Source: Patagioenas fasciata (lineage: Eukaryota > Chordata > Aves > Columbiformes > Columbidae). From it: a DNA stretch of 64,000 nt. A program made the position numbers and the translations under genes. Positions 47,529-59,752 of this stretch are shown here, piece after piece; position 1 is the stretch's first letter, and every line of letters begins with the position of its first letter. The stretch spans positions 191,436,604-191,500,603 of the forward strand of contig NC_092520.1 of assembly GCF_037038585.1 (NCBI RefSeq). Reading direction: 5' to 3'. A model generated the notes under the pieces. The model worked only from the letters and a program-made list of their open reading frames with translations, ran no database searches and had not been told where the DNA came from.

Positions 47529-50500
47529 TTTTTAAAAATGACTGTGTGCAGTCTGTAATTTGACTGATTTCCTCACTATTTCTTTCTAGCTAAAGAGCTG
47601 CTTAGTGTTTCCTGTACATTCACAACATTCTGATATTTGTTGTTAATAGCTCTTTTATGGGAACAAACATTTCTTCAAAAATAGTATGTTAAAGCTTATG
47701 TTTTAACACAACATTGTGCTATCCAAATATAGGCTAAAATCAGAATAATGACACTATAATAATTATGTAGAATAGTGCGCTTGAAATGAAAATTCAGAAG
47801 AATAAAGGATAAAATAAGAATTTTCGTGGCAGACTTCCTAAAGAAGATGAGAAATAAAATTGCTGCTCTTGGTTTTTGGCATTAGTTTATCTGTAAAAGA
47901 CAATAAATGTCTAATTTAGCTTGGCAAAGAAAATTAAACCACTAGATGCACATCTCTGTCAGGTAATTAGCCTGAAATGTAGCACATTGAAGATCATGGT
48001 GCTATTATAAAATTCCCAAAACACTTAAAATATTCTTTTTAGCTAGTTTTGCAAAGTGCTTGCTACCAGGTTTGACTGCTGTGGGTACCTGTACTGCACG
48101 TTTCAAGGGTTGGCAAAATTTGTAGGACTTTAAGTAGGCTATTTTGAAGAACGAGTAGATTTTGATGGACAAACAAACCAGGAAATCAAGCAGAATATTC
48201 CCTTGGTTGAGAAACATTGCAAGGTCATAAATTTAATTATGGTTCTTATAGACATTTGGCAGATCACTTCTCGACCAGACTGAGCAACATCCTGAGTCAT
48301 GCCGTGATGCACTTGGCAGTATGCTTCTGCACGTCTAGAGAAAAGCACATCTGATTAAATATTCTTTAAATTATTCTGTTAAAAGTGAATTGCACTTACA
48401 CCTTTTGCTGTTTCATCCTTTCATCTTGGGCAGAAAAAGAAAAAAAAAATAATCCAAACCCCCTAAACTAAGAAAATATTTCAGTTGGTGGATGTCAGGA
48501 CTACATAGTGCATAGTCAGAGTTTAGCTAAGCATGTGATTTAAGAGATACGCTGGTTATCACACACATACACACACAAACCAAAAGCCAGCTCAAGCATC
48601 CTTTGCCCAGCTCCCTACACTGGATGTCCCTGTTCTTCTGAATTTCTCATTATTTACTGGATGTCATTGTCATGTTTAACTTACTAACACCTCAATCAGA
48701 GATGTAAATTCCACTGTGACGGCAACTGTATCAGTCTTTTGTGGGTCTGTCCTTCCTCACAACAGATTTACAGGAGCAAATGAAAGGAGTAAGAATTACT
48801 GGTCTGGGACATGTAGAGGGTTGAACAGAAGGCTTAACTGCTGCTTCTGCTCTCGCTAGGGCTACTATTTATGCGGCTTTCCAAGACATGGCCTCTGTTT
48901 TCTTGCCAGAAATTTTGACCAGGATGAAAAAGAAGAATTTCTTCGTTTGTGCAAAGTTTCTAGATATCTGGCATCTGGGATGGATCCCTGACAGGAGGAT
49001 GTCCTGGGTGACTGGTGACTCCAGGCATCAACTCAACACGGTTGACCACAGTCAAGGCTCCACTGATCAAAACACCCTGGACATACCAGGCTAAATGCAT
49101 GTATGCTGCATAACCTATAAGCTGATATTTCTGTGTGGGAATTCCTGAACAGAAATGTGAGCTTAATAATAAAAAGTCTTAAATAGTGGTAATTTTAGTG
49201 AATACAGTGAGCACAACACAAGAATCTGAGTGGTCACATATCTGATACAGCATGCTGCAACCACCAAAGGAAACATGATCAAACAGGGCTTTAGACAGGA
49301 GATTTTAAACCCTTTCTGTGGCTAGAGCCAAATTCCATTAGTAATTTTAGTTCATGGGCCAAGGTTTATATTTAGGACTTTATACACGCCTCAGGCAATA
49401 GTTACATTGCCTGTGGCATCAAAGCATGCAGCTCTAGGACAGACCATCACCCCAAGTGTTTAAAATACTGTGGACTAGTCCTTAAAATATCATTAGGTAA
49501 ACTAAAAAGGCATGATATTATTGTGTTTATCTTTTAAACAATACATCGGGGCTCTTTTTGTTGTTTGGTAGTCTGTTACAGAAGGTGGCCTAATCCTGTT
49601 TCAAAGCTTTTCTGTCCTTCAGCATTCAAGTTGTTTATTTACTGCAGACTTTCCTGCCTTCCCCAGACGCTAAAGAAAGTACAACACCATGAGAAAGCAT
49701 CTTTAATGCTTGCAATACACATGTGAACTGCATGGAGGCAAGAGGGACAAGATTTTATTTTAAATAGAAGATAAGGCAAGATAGACAGGGAAAGTGAGCT
49801 GTTTGCCCCATGTCATGCTTATGGCACAGCTAGGAATTGAATGCAAGTCTTTCAACTGCTGTGTTTTGCAGACAGACCACTGAAAACTACTTTTATGGAG
49901 CTGAGTATGTGCCGGTGGAAGCAGGAAATGTAACTGGTCCAGGACTGGTGGTTGTGTGAAAAGAGGCAAAGGCAACAGCCCCAGCTGGAAGATGAAATTG
50001 GTAGGGAAAAACTACACCTTTTTTTGCCCTGCTTGGACTATGATTGAACCCTTGCAACACTGAGATTTAATTTACTCTGCTATTTGGGTGTGACCCCTGG
50101 GGTGTTCCACCGCAACCCAATTCCATGGCATGTCCACCCCATGGGCAACTTTGGCTAAAAGAAATTGAATGCCCTGGCAGTGATTCAGGCATACTCTGGG
50201 GTAGGGACTCCTGTCGGTCTGGGGACAATACTTGAAAGCAGAGGTATCATTTGGTCTCTGTTTCTCATAAAATCTGACACAAGCAGCTGCACCAGCCTGA
50301 TGAGCTCTCTGAGGAGCCAGACATTCAACAGTGGTTACATCAGCCTTTGCAGCACCAGTGAGATGGACTTTGTAGCTGTGTTTTCATAGCTCGGTGAAGG
50401 ACCAAAGCGTAGCCATCAGTTCTGTATTTGAGCACCTGTTCCCTGTAGGGCCCATAAAGTCATGTGTGCCATCCATAAAACTTCAATACACTGGCTACCA

Positions 50501-53500
50501 TCTGATCTTGGGGGCTGGCACAGCAGATTCTTGTTCTGGGTATCAAGAAGGGATGATTCTACTGTTTCCCTGCAGCAGTCAGTGTTCTGGCTTGGTCTCT
50601 GTGCCTGAGCTGCCCTTTCTCAAACTGTTGCTGATAGCCTGGGAGTCATACATAGAATAACAGTTGCAAAGACACAGACTCTTTTATCTCTACCTTGGGG
50701 TAGGGCAAAACGATTTTTCCTGACTCTTACTTGGGGCAGAAAAAGGCTTCTGAAATATCCAGCTGTGTAGTTATGGTTTGCATGAAGAAAAGTTGCATAA
50801 ATTCATGATCGCTTATCTCTGGAGAACAGGTCTTGTCTCTTTGGCTTTTCCATCCCTCCTGTTAATGCGCAGCTAACCACCTCTCTCTTGCCTCCACCTC
50901 TCCCGTGCAGCCAGATTTGCCTCCCTGGTGTTCTGTTCTCTGCCTGATAAATCAGGCCGTTTAAAGCCTCCTCCCCACTTTTTTTTTTCCTATCAGTCTT
51001 AGGATGGATAGATCTCTGCTCAGGAAAATGCTATGAAGAAAAGTCATTCCAGCCATAGTGGAACACCCTTAGCAGCCCTATTCTGGTTTATTCTCTCCCT
51101 GACCTTTCCACGGGAAATTATTTGTTTAAGCTGCAACAATTAAAACTAACACCTTGCCACCCAAGGTGTCTATCCTTCAGAGCTGTCTTCTGCACCCTGC
51201 AGATAATGATCTTGATTCAAAAATACACTGTGTGTCTCCAAATGCATGGAACAGTCTTCATAGAAACCTATCCCGATTCTTTACCAGGACAATTGCTGGA
51301 TAAATAAAAAATAAGTACATGGGTAAGTGCACCAAATAACTGTATAAATATTTAAAAGTGTATATTGCAATGGGAAGCATTTTCTCTCACACCAGCAAAA
51401 TAGGTACTTAGACCAGCAGAAGTATTCTCCAAGGAAGCTGTGTTTTGTGGTTCTCCTGAAAAGCTGCAAAAAATATATCAGTAAATTGTTAGTAGTTATA
51501 AGATTGATAGAACAGTGTAGTTCTGGTGACATGTACAAGGTAGTTACACTTAACTATCAAAATTCACATTTTCAGTAGAAATCTTTACACTTGATTGAGT
51601 CTTTGGGCAAAATTGTTGCCTTCATCTGCATATTCTGCTCATGGTAGATATGGTGCCCAGAACTCCCATTGCCATGAATATGGGCCATTTGAAAAATAGA
51701 CATATAGACAATAAAGCTGAGAATTTACTTAGTACTGCTGCTTTTATTTAATTCCCTATGAATTACATCATTTGTTTCTACTTCTGGGATCTACTTAAAA
51801 AAAAAATCTTAATAAACACACCCTGTTTAAAAAACTTGACAAAAAACAACAAAATGCTAAGTATAGAAGTAATACCTCTATTGCTGTCTGTGTATAAAGA
51901 AATAGAACATTTTTTAAATCTGAATGACAAACTGTAGGTTTGGCCAAGCTGCATGAGAGCACTGTCTGGGACTAAGGCATTAAAAAGGGATTAAATCCAT
52001 GCACTTTTTAGAACCACTTATAGTTTAATAAGTACCTGACCTGGACATACAAATTATAGTGTATTTGCAAATACCACCACAAATAATATAATGCTTACAC
52101 TGGCAGATGTTACCTATTTTGTTATGCTTTTTAGGGAAAGAATAGACTAACTGCAGATTCCTGAATCTCATCCCATTCGAACTGCACCACAAACCCCCAC
52201 ATTTTTTATGCATGCAGTAGTTCCTCTGCCACTTTCTTCTCTATACTGTGGCCTCTATACTTCCTGTCCAAACCCGTTGAGCAATATTGCGGTGTATTTC
52301 CAAACAGCTGCTGTGGTCACCCTATGTCTGTACATCAGTAGCGGGTGAAATGATTTCTATATATAGCTTGGAAATCTGTTGGCAACATTTGTACAGCACT
52401 CTGAGATTCTTCCTGAGGGATAAGAGCAGCTATATGAAAGCAAGAGCATTAGGATGATCACTGCATACAAAGCAGTTTATCTTTTTGGTGTGGCAGAAAC
52501 TGGTAGTGAGCAAATGAGCGGCCTGCAGGGATGTGCAGAAGCACTTGCTTTGAGCAAAACCTGGGCAAGACTAGCTCGTGCTGTCTAAGATAAGCACGTT
52601 CATCTCGTGCTGTTTTTACAGAACATGACATTGTACAGACACAAGATGATTGAAAAATACTGGCGGTGTAGGAAAGAAAGAAAACCGGGGATAGGAGTGA
52701 CGTTTGTTCAGTAAAATGTATTTGTCTCCCTCACCTTCACTATTTTAATGTGACTCAGGTAGGCAAAAGCAGCAATAAACCCCGAGCCTGGTGCACCCTT
52801 GGCACCCAGCTGCATGTCTCTCTATAACCAAACAGACCTTCAGGATTCATGGACGAAAGGCACACTGGGTGCCTGTGCAATGTGCACAGTGAGTCTTCCT
52901 TCTTTTATTCAAAGACTGAGGAATTTGGTAGTCCAGAAATGTTCTTATTTGCACCCAGATTATGTTTTCCTTGCTGCTTCCCTGCAGCCAGGTCAACCTC
53001 TTGCCTCCCAAGATGCATCCTAACGCTCTTCCCACCAGCAAGCACTGTCAGAGCCCATTCAGTTCTTCAGTACGTGTGACTCTTCTGTCTTCTTCTAAAG
53101 CAAGGCAACCCAAACACCCAGGCTGTCAAAATATGTTAGATTAGCTGTTACCCCATGGCTTGTTGGTATACAGTGATGTATATAGTCTTGTGATGATGTC
53201 CCCAGCAGCTGTTGGGAATCCTGTTTTCAAAACTAATCTGAGTAATAAGGCAACCCACATGCACATGTTTTTCTGTGAAATCTGATCACTGTTTGTGATG
53301 GTTCAGAGTTGTTAAGCTACAATCTGGACCTGGAATCTGCCCTCCCAGTAGCCTGGGTCTGCTGCAGGGGATCAGCAGGAAAAATCCATCTTTGAGTTAG
53401 AAAACTGAATCCAATTCCCAAGCGAAGACTGGTTTTGGATCAGGGTCATCTTTAAACTTCCCCTGCTTTTTGTTTCCCCAACGTGGATGAAGGGAAGGAT

Positions 53501-53880
53501 CTCTTTCTCCCGTGTGACTCCCTGTTTATGGCATCACCAGGACACATGGGCTGGACAACAGAATCATCTGGCGTAGGGAAAAGCAGCTGAAAAATTGTTC
53601 CTTCAAATGCCTTCAGTGCATGCTTTATCCCGTTTGCTCCGCTGATACCGCTGTTAAATGTAGGTGATGACACATCCTTTTCAGGAACAGTATGGTGTCC
53701 ACAATTTTCACAAGTTACGCTAGTCTCCCTGGGGGAAAGAGCTCCAGCTTGTCCCATCAGTCTGCCTCATGGTCCTGTTTCAATGCCAGGTTGCTGACCC
53801 TTTGTCTCTTCAGGCCAATTTGGGCTCTGCATTCCACCTGGGCCTGTAGAAGCAGCATACAGAAATTGAGATACATGTGT
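47529..53880. other. ASB15 3' UTR and ASB15-LMOD2 intergenic DNA
   Basis: The first ~330 bp should be the ASB15 3' UTR, with AATAAA at 47801 and 47853. The rest holds only short non-conserved ORFs. Confidence 0.55.
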
Positions 53881-53899
53881 ATATATATATATATATATA
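53881..53899. repeat. (TA)n microsatellite
   Basis: An uninterrupted AT/TA run, followed to about 54000 by AT-rich sequence with a GT run. Confidence 0.9.
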
Positions 53900-54010
53900 A
53901 ATTCAAATTGTAAATAGAATGTCTATATGTGCTATATATAATTATTACATCTATAATTACATATAGTAGTTATATATGCAATGTGTGTGTGTATATACGT
54001 CTATAAACAT

Positions 54011-54343
54011 TGACAGAGGCAGGAGGGGGAAGGTAGGCAGCGGGGAGCATGGGGCAGGACAGGGGATATGCAAGGAGGGGAGGGCAGGAGAGGTGAGGAA
54101 CCAGGTGGGGGTGAGGGCAGCGAGGGGCTGTGCAGGGACAGGTGAGGGGTCCTGCATGGCCTGCGATTGCAAAGGCAGCACAGCAGCAGGGAGGTGGGAA
54201 AGGGGCAGGTGGGAGAGCTCAGAGGCTGCAAGAGGGGGCAGTGGGAGGGAAGGGGCTGGTTGAGGAATGAGGGGTGCAGAAGCCGTGGGGGAGACGGGAG
54301 TGAGCTCTGCAGGCAGAAGGGCAGCGGGAGAGGTGGGGAAAGC
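54011..54343 (+). repeat. Purine-rich, G-rich tract
   Basis: About 330 bp strongly biased to G and A on the plus strand, with many GGGG/GGGGG runs (AGGAGGGGGAAGG, GGTGGGGGTGAGGG). It lies directly after an AT microsatellite. ORFs on the opposite strand are Pro/Ser/Leu low-complexity artefacts. Confidence 0.8.
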
Positions 54344-54876
54344 CCAGACATGCTGTGGTGCATTGTTTTTAACCTGCTCTATGGAAATTAAACCTGTTGC
54401 TGCAGTGTGGGACTGCAGCTTCAGTACGAGCCAACGCATCTGTCTGACAGGCTGTCCTCAGGAGCCGTGACTGAAATAGCCACCGTCCTGGGGCCGGCTG
54501 TGTCCCACGCTTGAGGACAAGGTTGTGCAGCCCTCTCTTTGCTTGCCTGTAGTTTTCCCTGCTCTCACCCAAGTGGAAGTAAAATCTAAGCTGTGGGGTT
54601 TGCTGCACTGGGGGCTAAACAGCATCCCACAGGTGTTGCTCACACCATGTCAGCAATTGGGCCAACATGCTCAAAGCAAGTGTTTCCTCTTTTAAAACCA
54701 GAAAAATAGATCACCCAGGCTGGAAAAGATTGAAAGTCCTGTCTGCAATCTGGCCACTGGTGAGTGAGCTCTGTCCCAGTCAAAGCCAGGAACCTGAGTC
54801 ACAAGTATGGCAGAGGGAATCCTGCTCCTGTTAAATGGGTGCTTCCAGTTCTTATTTTCTTTTGGTCTTGCCCAGG

Positions 54877-55523
54877 TCACAGAATCACAGAATCACAGAA
54901 TGTTCGGGATTGGAAGGGACCTCAAAAGATCATCCAGTCCAATCCCCCTGCCAGAGCAGGAACGCCTAGATGAGGCTACACAGGAAGGTGTCCAGGCAGG
55001 TCTTGAATGCCTCCAAAGTAGGAGACTCCACAACCTCCCTGGGCAGCCTGTTCCAGTGCTCTGCCACCCTCACTGAGAAGAAGTTTCTTCTCAAATTTAA
55101 GTGGAACCTTTTGTGTTACAGTTTGTACCCATTACCCCTTGTCCTATCATTGGTTGTCACCGAGAAGAGCTTGGCTCCATGCTCATGACACTCACCCTTT
55201 ATATATTTGTAAACAATAATGAAGTCACCCCTCAGTCTCCTCCAAGCTAAAGAGACTCAGCTCCTTCAGCCTTTCCCCATAAGGGAGATGCTCCACTCCC
55301 TTGATCATCTTTGTTGCCCTGTGCTGGACTCTCTCCAGCAGTTCCCTGTCCTTCTTGAACTGAGGGGCCCAGAACTGGACACAATATTCCAGGTGTGGTC
55401 TCACCAGGGCAGAGCAGAGGGGAAGGAGAACGCCTCTCTAACCTACTAACCAACCCCCTTCTAATACACCCCAGGATGCCCTTGGCCTTCCTGGCCACAA
55501 GGGCACAGTGCTGGCTCGTGGTC
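54877..55523 (-). mobile_element. CR1 LINE 3' fragment
   Basis: About 650 bp closely resembling the 3' end of the element at 30586-33665, same orientation, with three tail octamers (TCACAGAA repeats) at 54877-54900. It contains the ORF2 C-terminal region broken by small deletions (for example a lost segment near 55240), so it encodes nothing intact. Confidence 0.93.
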
Positions 55524-58500
55524 CTGAAAGGACCTTTTAATAATTCTGTTGACTGAGTGATGAGTTTTCATGGCCTATATGTGAGAAGATGTACTTGCTG
55601 CATTCAGGAATTCAGCAGGGAATTAGGGAGGTGAGGTTGGGTTTTCTGTTAGGAGGTGATGAAGCCCTTCGGAACATTCATCCTGAATAATGGTCAATGA
55701 ATCTGGTATAAACCTGCTCTCATGTACTACATAGAGCTCATGGTCTGCTCTTCTGCCTTCTCTGATGGAAGATCACTGTACCACCTCTCTAGCACAAGGT
55801 CTCTTCCTAAACTCTTTATAGTGGTGCCACGGTTGTGTGACCAAGCGTGTAGCCTGGGTTGTATACCAGGATGCTATGGCTGCTACTTTTTGCTTGTTTT
55901 TCTGCAGAAATCCAAACATGTAATGCCTGAGAAATAAGGCTGTGGAATGAGAACAAAAGGTTTCAGGCAGGAATGCTAATAAACACAATCAGCCCTTTCT
56001 TTCCAGTACTGTTCCTCTGGGAAGTTGGACAAGACAATTTAATTGTAATTAAATTATTTGAGTGATGATCTGTGATATGAACTGTCGAAGCAGTGGGCAG
56101 CTTCACCAGTGGCTGGTGCCCACAGTAGCTGAGCCCTAACCAGCTGAAGTGCTGCGTAATGCCAAATACTCCCCCAAAAAAGAATCTTAAACTCCTAATT
56201 AGTGGGTACATTCAATCTCAAGTTCTCTGTACCTCTATTCTTCCTCCTCACGAAGGTGGTAACACCTTCACATCTCCTGGGCTGCTGGACAAATAAAGCC
56301 ACGGGTAGTCTTGATATGCTGAAAACCAGGTAAAACCAAATGCTGAAAGTTTGTTTATTAAATGTGCATGATTGCTTCTGTACACTGAAAAAGAGTGAGG
56401 GTCCTGAGGACTCATGAGTCCAGGATTAAAGTATACGATTACAGAATTATGGAACAAAGAACTGTATTTCAGCACTCATGAGTAGACAAGGACAAATATT
56501 ATACCTACATTTTCTCACCTGTGAGTGCTTGGCTTTACAGCTTTAGCAACTTTGGTGCATGTGTAATTTGCCATGTGCTACAGCCTTATTACCTTTATGA
56601 AAATTGTTGAAGAGAGAGTTCATGGGTCTTCACCCTTGGCCTTCTCCATGTAAAGAATGGGTCCTAAATTACCATGAGTGACATGTACAGGATTAAGAAA
56701 GGACCCCAGCCTTTCTTAACCTCTCCTAACTCTGCCAATCTCCGCTCTGCTTCAGGGGAGACATTTACAATAAAATACCTTGTCCATATGTAGTAACATC
56801 TTAAAATTCTCTTATGTCATGGCTGGAATGGTCATCACGGCATTTTATATATGGAAAAATATCATCACTGGGCCAGTGTTGTATCATGCCTCAGCAAGGA
56901 GTAACATTGAAAGTAATATTCGTGTTGCTGCGAGGACTGGAATAAATTTTGCTTTGAAATACTGTTTAAAAAGTGACTAATGCGTGTTGGTTTTGAAGCT
57001 CTTTTGAGTTTGAAAAATTAGAATTATACATAGAAAACAGTAAACAGATATGTCAGGTAGCTTTATGCCTGGACTCTCGACCTAGGAAAATTCAGAGACT
57101 TAAAAATTTTGTTGTATCTGAGGAAAAAAGGAAAAGCAGACAGCTCAGAATTGTCTGTGAAACATTATACTTGAATAGATTTCATTTTTATCAGCATATT
57201 TTCAGTTTTAATATTGTATATCTCAATGCCGTACATGTCAACATTGTACTAATAAAACGTAGCACATTTCTAAAACCACTTCATTTTCAGTTAGCATTTT
57301 CAACACAAAATCTGTCCAGTACACATTTTCTAACCAACTCCATCCAAAAATGTTTGCAACAAAATATTGTCTGCAAAAATGCACTCAAGAAAAATAATTT
57401 TATCATGCTGCTTTTCCAGCTAATTTGAATGATAACAGAGTGAACCATTGTCCTAGACACACTGAAGAAATAAAATTGCTTGGAGTTCTCTTATATGTAT
57501 TTAATTAATGCCAACATCAGCATTCACAATGCAAAGTTAAAAGAAGAAACACACTTATTTCTTCCTGCTGTTTCACATTTTACAGAATTTGGTCTAAGCA
57601 TCATTTCTTCAAGTGCAGCTGAAAGAGTGAACAGAACCTGTACTCACACACTGACTTGTCCAGACACAGGTAACCCACGTTTTTTTCACTTATCATCACA
57701 GTGTCTCATACCATGAAAGTAACACTCTTAGCTCCATAAGCCAAACTATGTTGCATATTCTTCCTTTTTATTTTATGCAAATATTTGATCAATGTAAATG
57801 ACCTGCAAATATTTATTTAATTTCATTACAGATGCACAATGTTCTTTAGTCTGCTTTATTAATATGCTTCATGTATTAGGAAAGCCTAAGTTTCTAAGTT
57901 TTCATTCTACCTCTTGAGCAAGGTAAACTGTGTGAAATTCATATAGAAAAATGATCAAATGAAAAATACATTTCTTTGCCAAATCTGTTCATGAAAATCA
58001 CGCTGTCTCCTCTCCCCATTGCCAGTAAAGCAATATGCATAATAATAAAACTAAATTAACAATTTGACTGAACATCACACATCCGTTCTAGTGTTGAGTC
58101 CATACTAACCAAAAAGAGATGGTGCTGGACAAGAACAATAGTTGAAATTATTTCCACTTACATTTTTCATTAAATACCAACTTGACTAACTAAAAAATAA
58201 AACCACTGTGCCTTATAATTTAATAAGGTTGACATTTATCACCACAGATGTGTACCTACCTCCCTGTACCAAAACAAACCTTTTCTCTGTTTTTCTCTCT
58301 TCCTCCCTCTCTCTCTCATGACACAGGTTTGCAAATATTGTTGGCCTGTACATTTCAGAAAGCATCACTGGTTCACCATCATTCAGTGCTAATAGAAAAA
58401 AAAAAAAGTTAAAAAACCCAAACCAGTGTGAAGTTTAACCTTTTATTCTGTGGTTTCTTACACTGGAAGATAATCTGTCTATAAAAGTAATATCAGAATA

Positions 58501-58815
58501 ATATATCATTTATTAGTGGACATGGTAATATAGATGTACTTTTAAAATTAGGCATTGAAGGACACTCTCCAGCTGCACATCACTCAGCTACAGCAAGCAA
58601 CAGCCATTATCTAAAATAGCCACTAGAGGCCTTCATTTGCCAGGGGCTGTCAGGAGTGATGAAGACGGAGCCTCACTGCCCACCCAGGGCTGGTTCTGCG
58701 GCAGCTCTGGGTTCTCTGCTCACTCCCCCAGCAAAGCACAATTCTCCACTTGAAAATAAACCTCACAGGAGCTTCAGATGGACATGTCAAGTTGAGTCTT
58801 CCTCCGATCATCCTC

Positions 58816-58836
58816 AAAAAAAAAAAAAAAAAAAAA
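58816..58836. repeat. A21 homopolymer
   Basis: A run upstream of LMOD2. No flanking retroposon was recognised. Confidence 0.85.
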
Positions 58837-59189
58837 GGGGAAATTAATAAATAATCCAGTTGTGTGATTTGTTACAGGGGAAGCATGACAGGAGCCAGCA
58901 GACTGACGTCCTGCCTTCCCACCAACCCCAGCCTCCTGCCTTCCAACGCCTCAGCGGGATCACAGCGCGGTTCCACTCAAAAACCGTGAAAATGAGAGGA
59001 AGTCCACTGAAAAAAAAAACAGTGAGGGTGATTTATTTCCAGCCCCTACGGCAGCTCAGGATTAAATGGATTTGCAGTGTTCTTTCTCTGCTGCAGTTTG
59101 GACACGAACTTGGTGTAAATGCGCTCAGGGTTTTATTTGCTGCTGTCCTTCCAGCCGCGAGGCTGGTATTCTCCTGCGAGCCGCCTGCT

Positions 59190-59199
59190 CTAAATATGG
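59190..59199 (+). promoter_or_regulatory. CArG-like element upstream of LMOD2
   Basis: CTAAATATGG fits the SRF CArG box CC(A/T)6GG with one substitution. It lies 281 bp before the LMOD2 ATG in a locally GC-richer segment. SRF drives many sarcomeric genes. Motif match only. Confidence 0.35.
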
Positions 59200-59479
59200 C
59201 CATGGCCAGTGTGTCAATAATCCCCCTCTTTAAGGGACCTGCAAACACTAGTGTTGGGACATTCTTGCTGTTCAGATGTCTAGCTGACGTCTGATACTTA
59301 AAACGGAGCATGCTTTCATCGCTCCATGCATTGTCGTAAGCCCCCGATGATTACTCTTAAAAGGGTGCCTCCGCTACACAGGGAAACAGCTGCTGACCAA
59401 ACGAGACACCGCTTGCTTGCTTCAGCCTTCTTGAATGCCCAGTCACTTCAGGTTTGTACCAGCCTGACCAAGCGGGACC

Positions 59480-59752
59480 ATGTCTACCTTTGGCTACCGA
59501 AGAGAGCTCAGTAAATATGAAGACATTGATGAAGATGAGCTCCTGGCTTCTCTCACTGAAGAGGAGCTGAAGGAGCTGGAGCGAGAGCTGGAGGACATAG
59601 AGCCCGACCGAAACCTTCCGGTGGGACAACGGCAGAAGAGCCTGACAGAGAAAACACCGACAGGGACTTTCAGCCGGGAAGCGCTGATGGCCTATTGGGA
59701 GAGGGAGACCAAGAAACTCTTAGAAAAAGAGAGATTGGGTGCGTGCGACAAG
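59480..59752 (+). CDS. LMOD2: LMOD2 exon 1 (coding part)
   Basis: 91 codons, ATG in GGACCATGTCT, donor GACAAG|GTAAGA, codon boundary. It contains the tropomyosin- and actin-binding sequences listed for the gene. Confidence 0.97.

Larger units (their letters stand above)
55524..59479. other. Intergenic DNA and LMOD2 upstream region
   Basis: AT-rich up to about 58600, then moderately GC-rich toward LMOD2, with the CArG-like site. No further gene is seen. Confidence 0.55.

Noticed and set aside
53452-53757. Minus-strand ORF with CENCGHHTVPEKD
   Set aside because: The CxxC looks suggestive, but there is no second metal pair, no splice sites and no family match.
53957-54439. Minus-strand ORF of 160 codons rich in Pro, Leu and Ser
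   Set aside because: It is the complement of the G-rich low-complexity tract.
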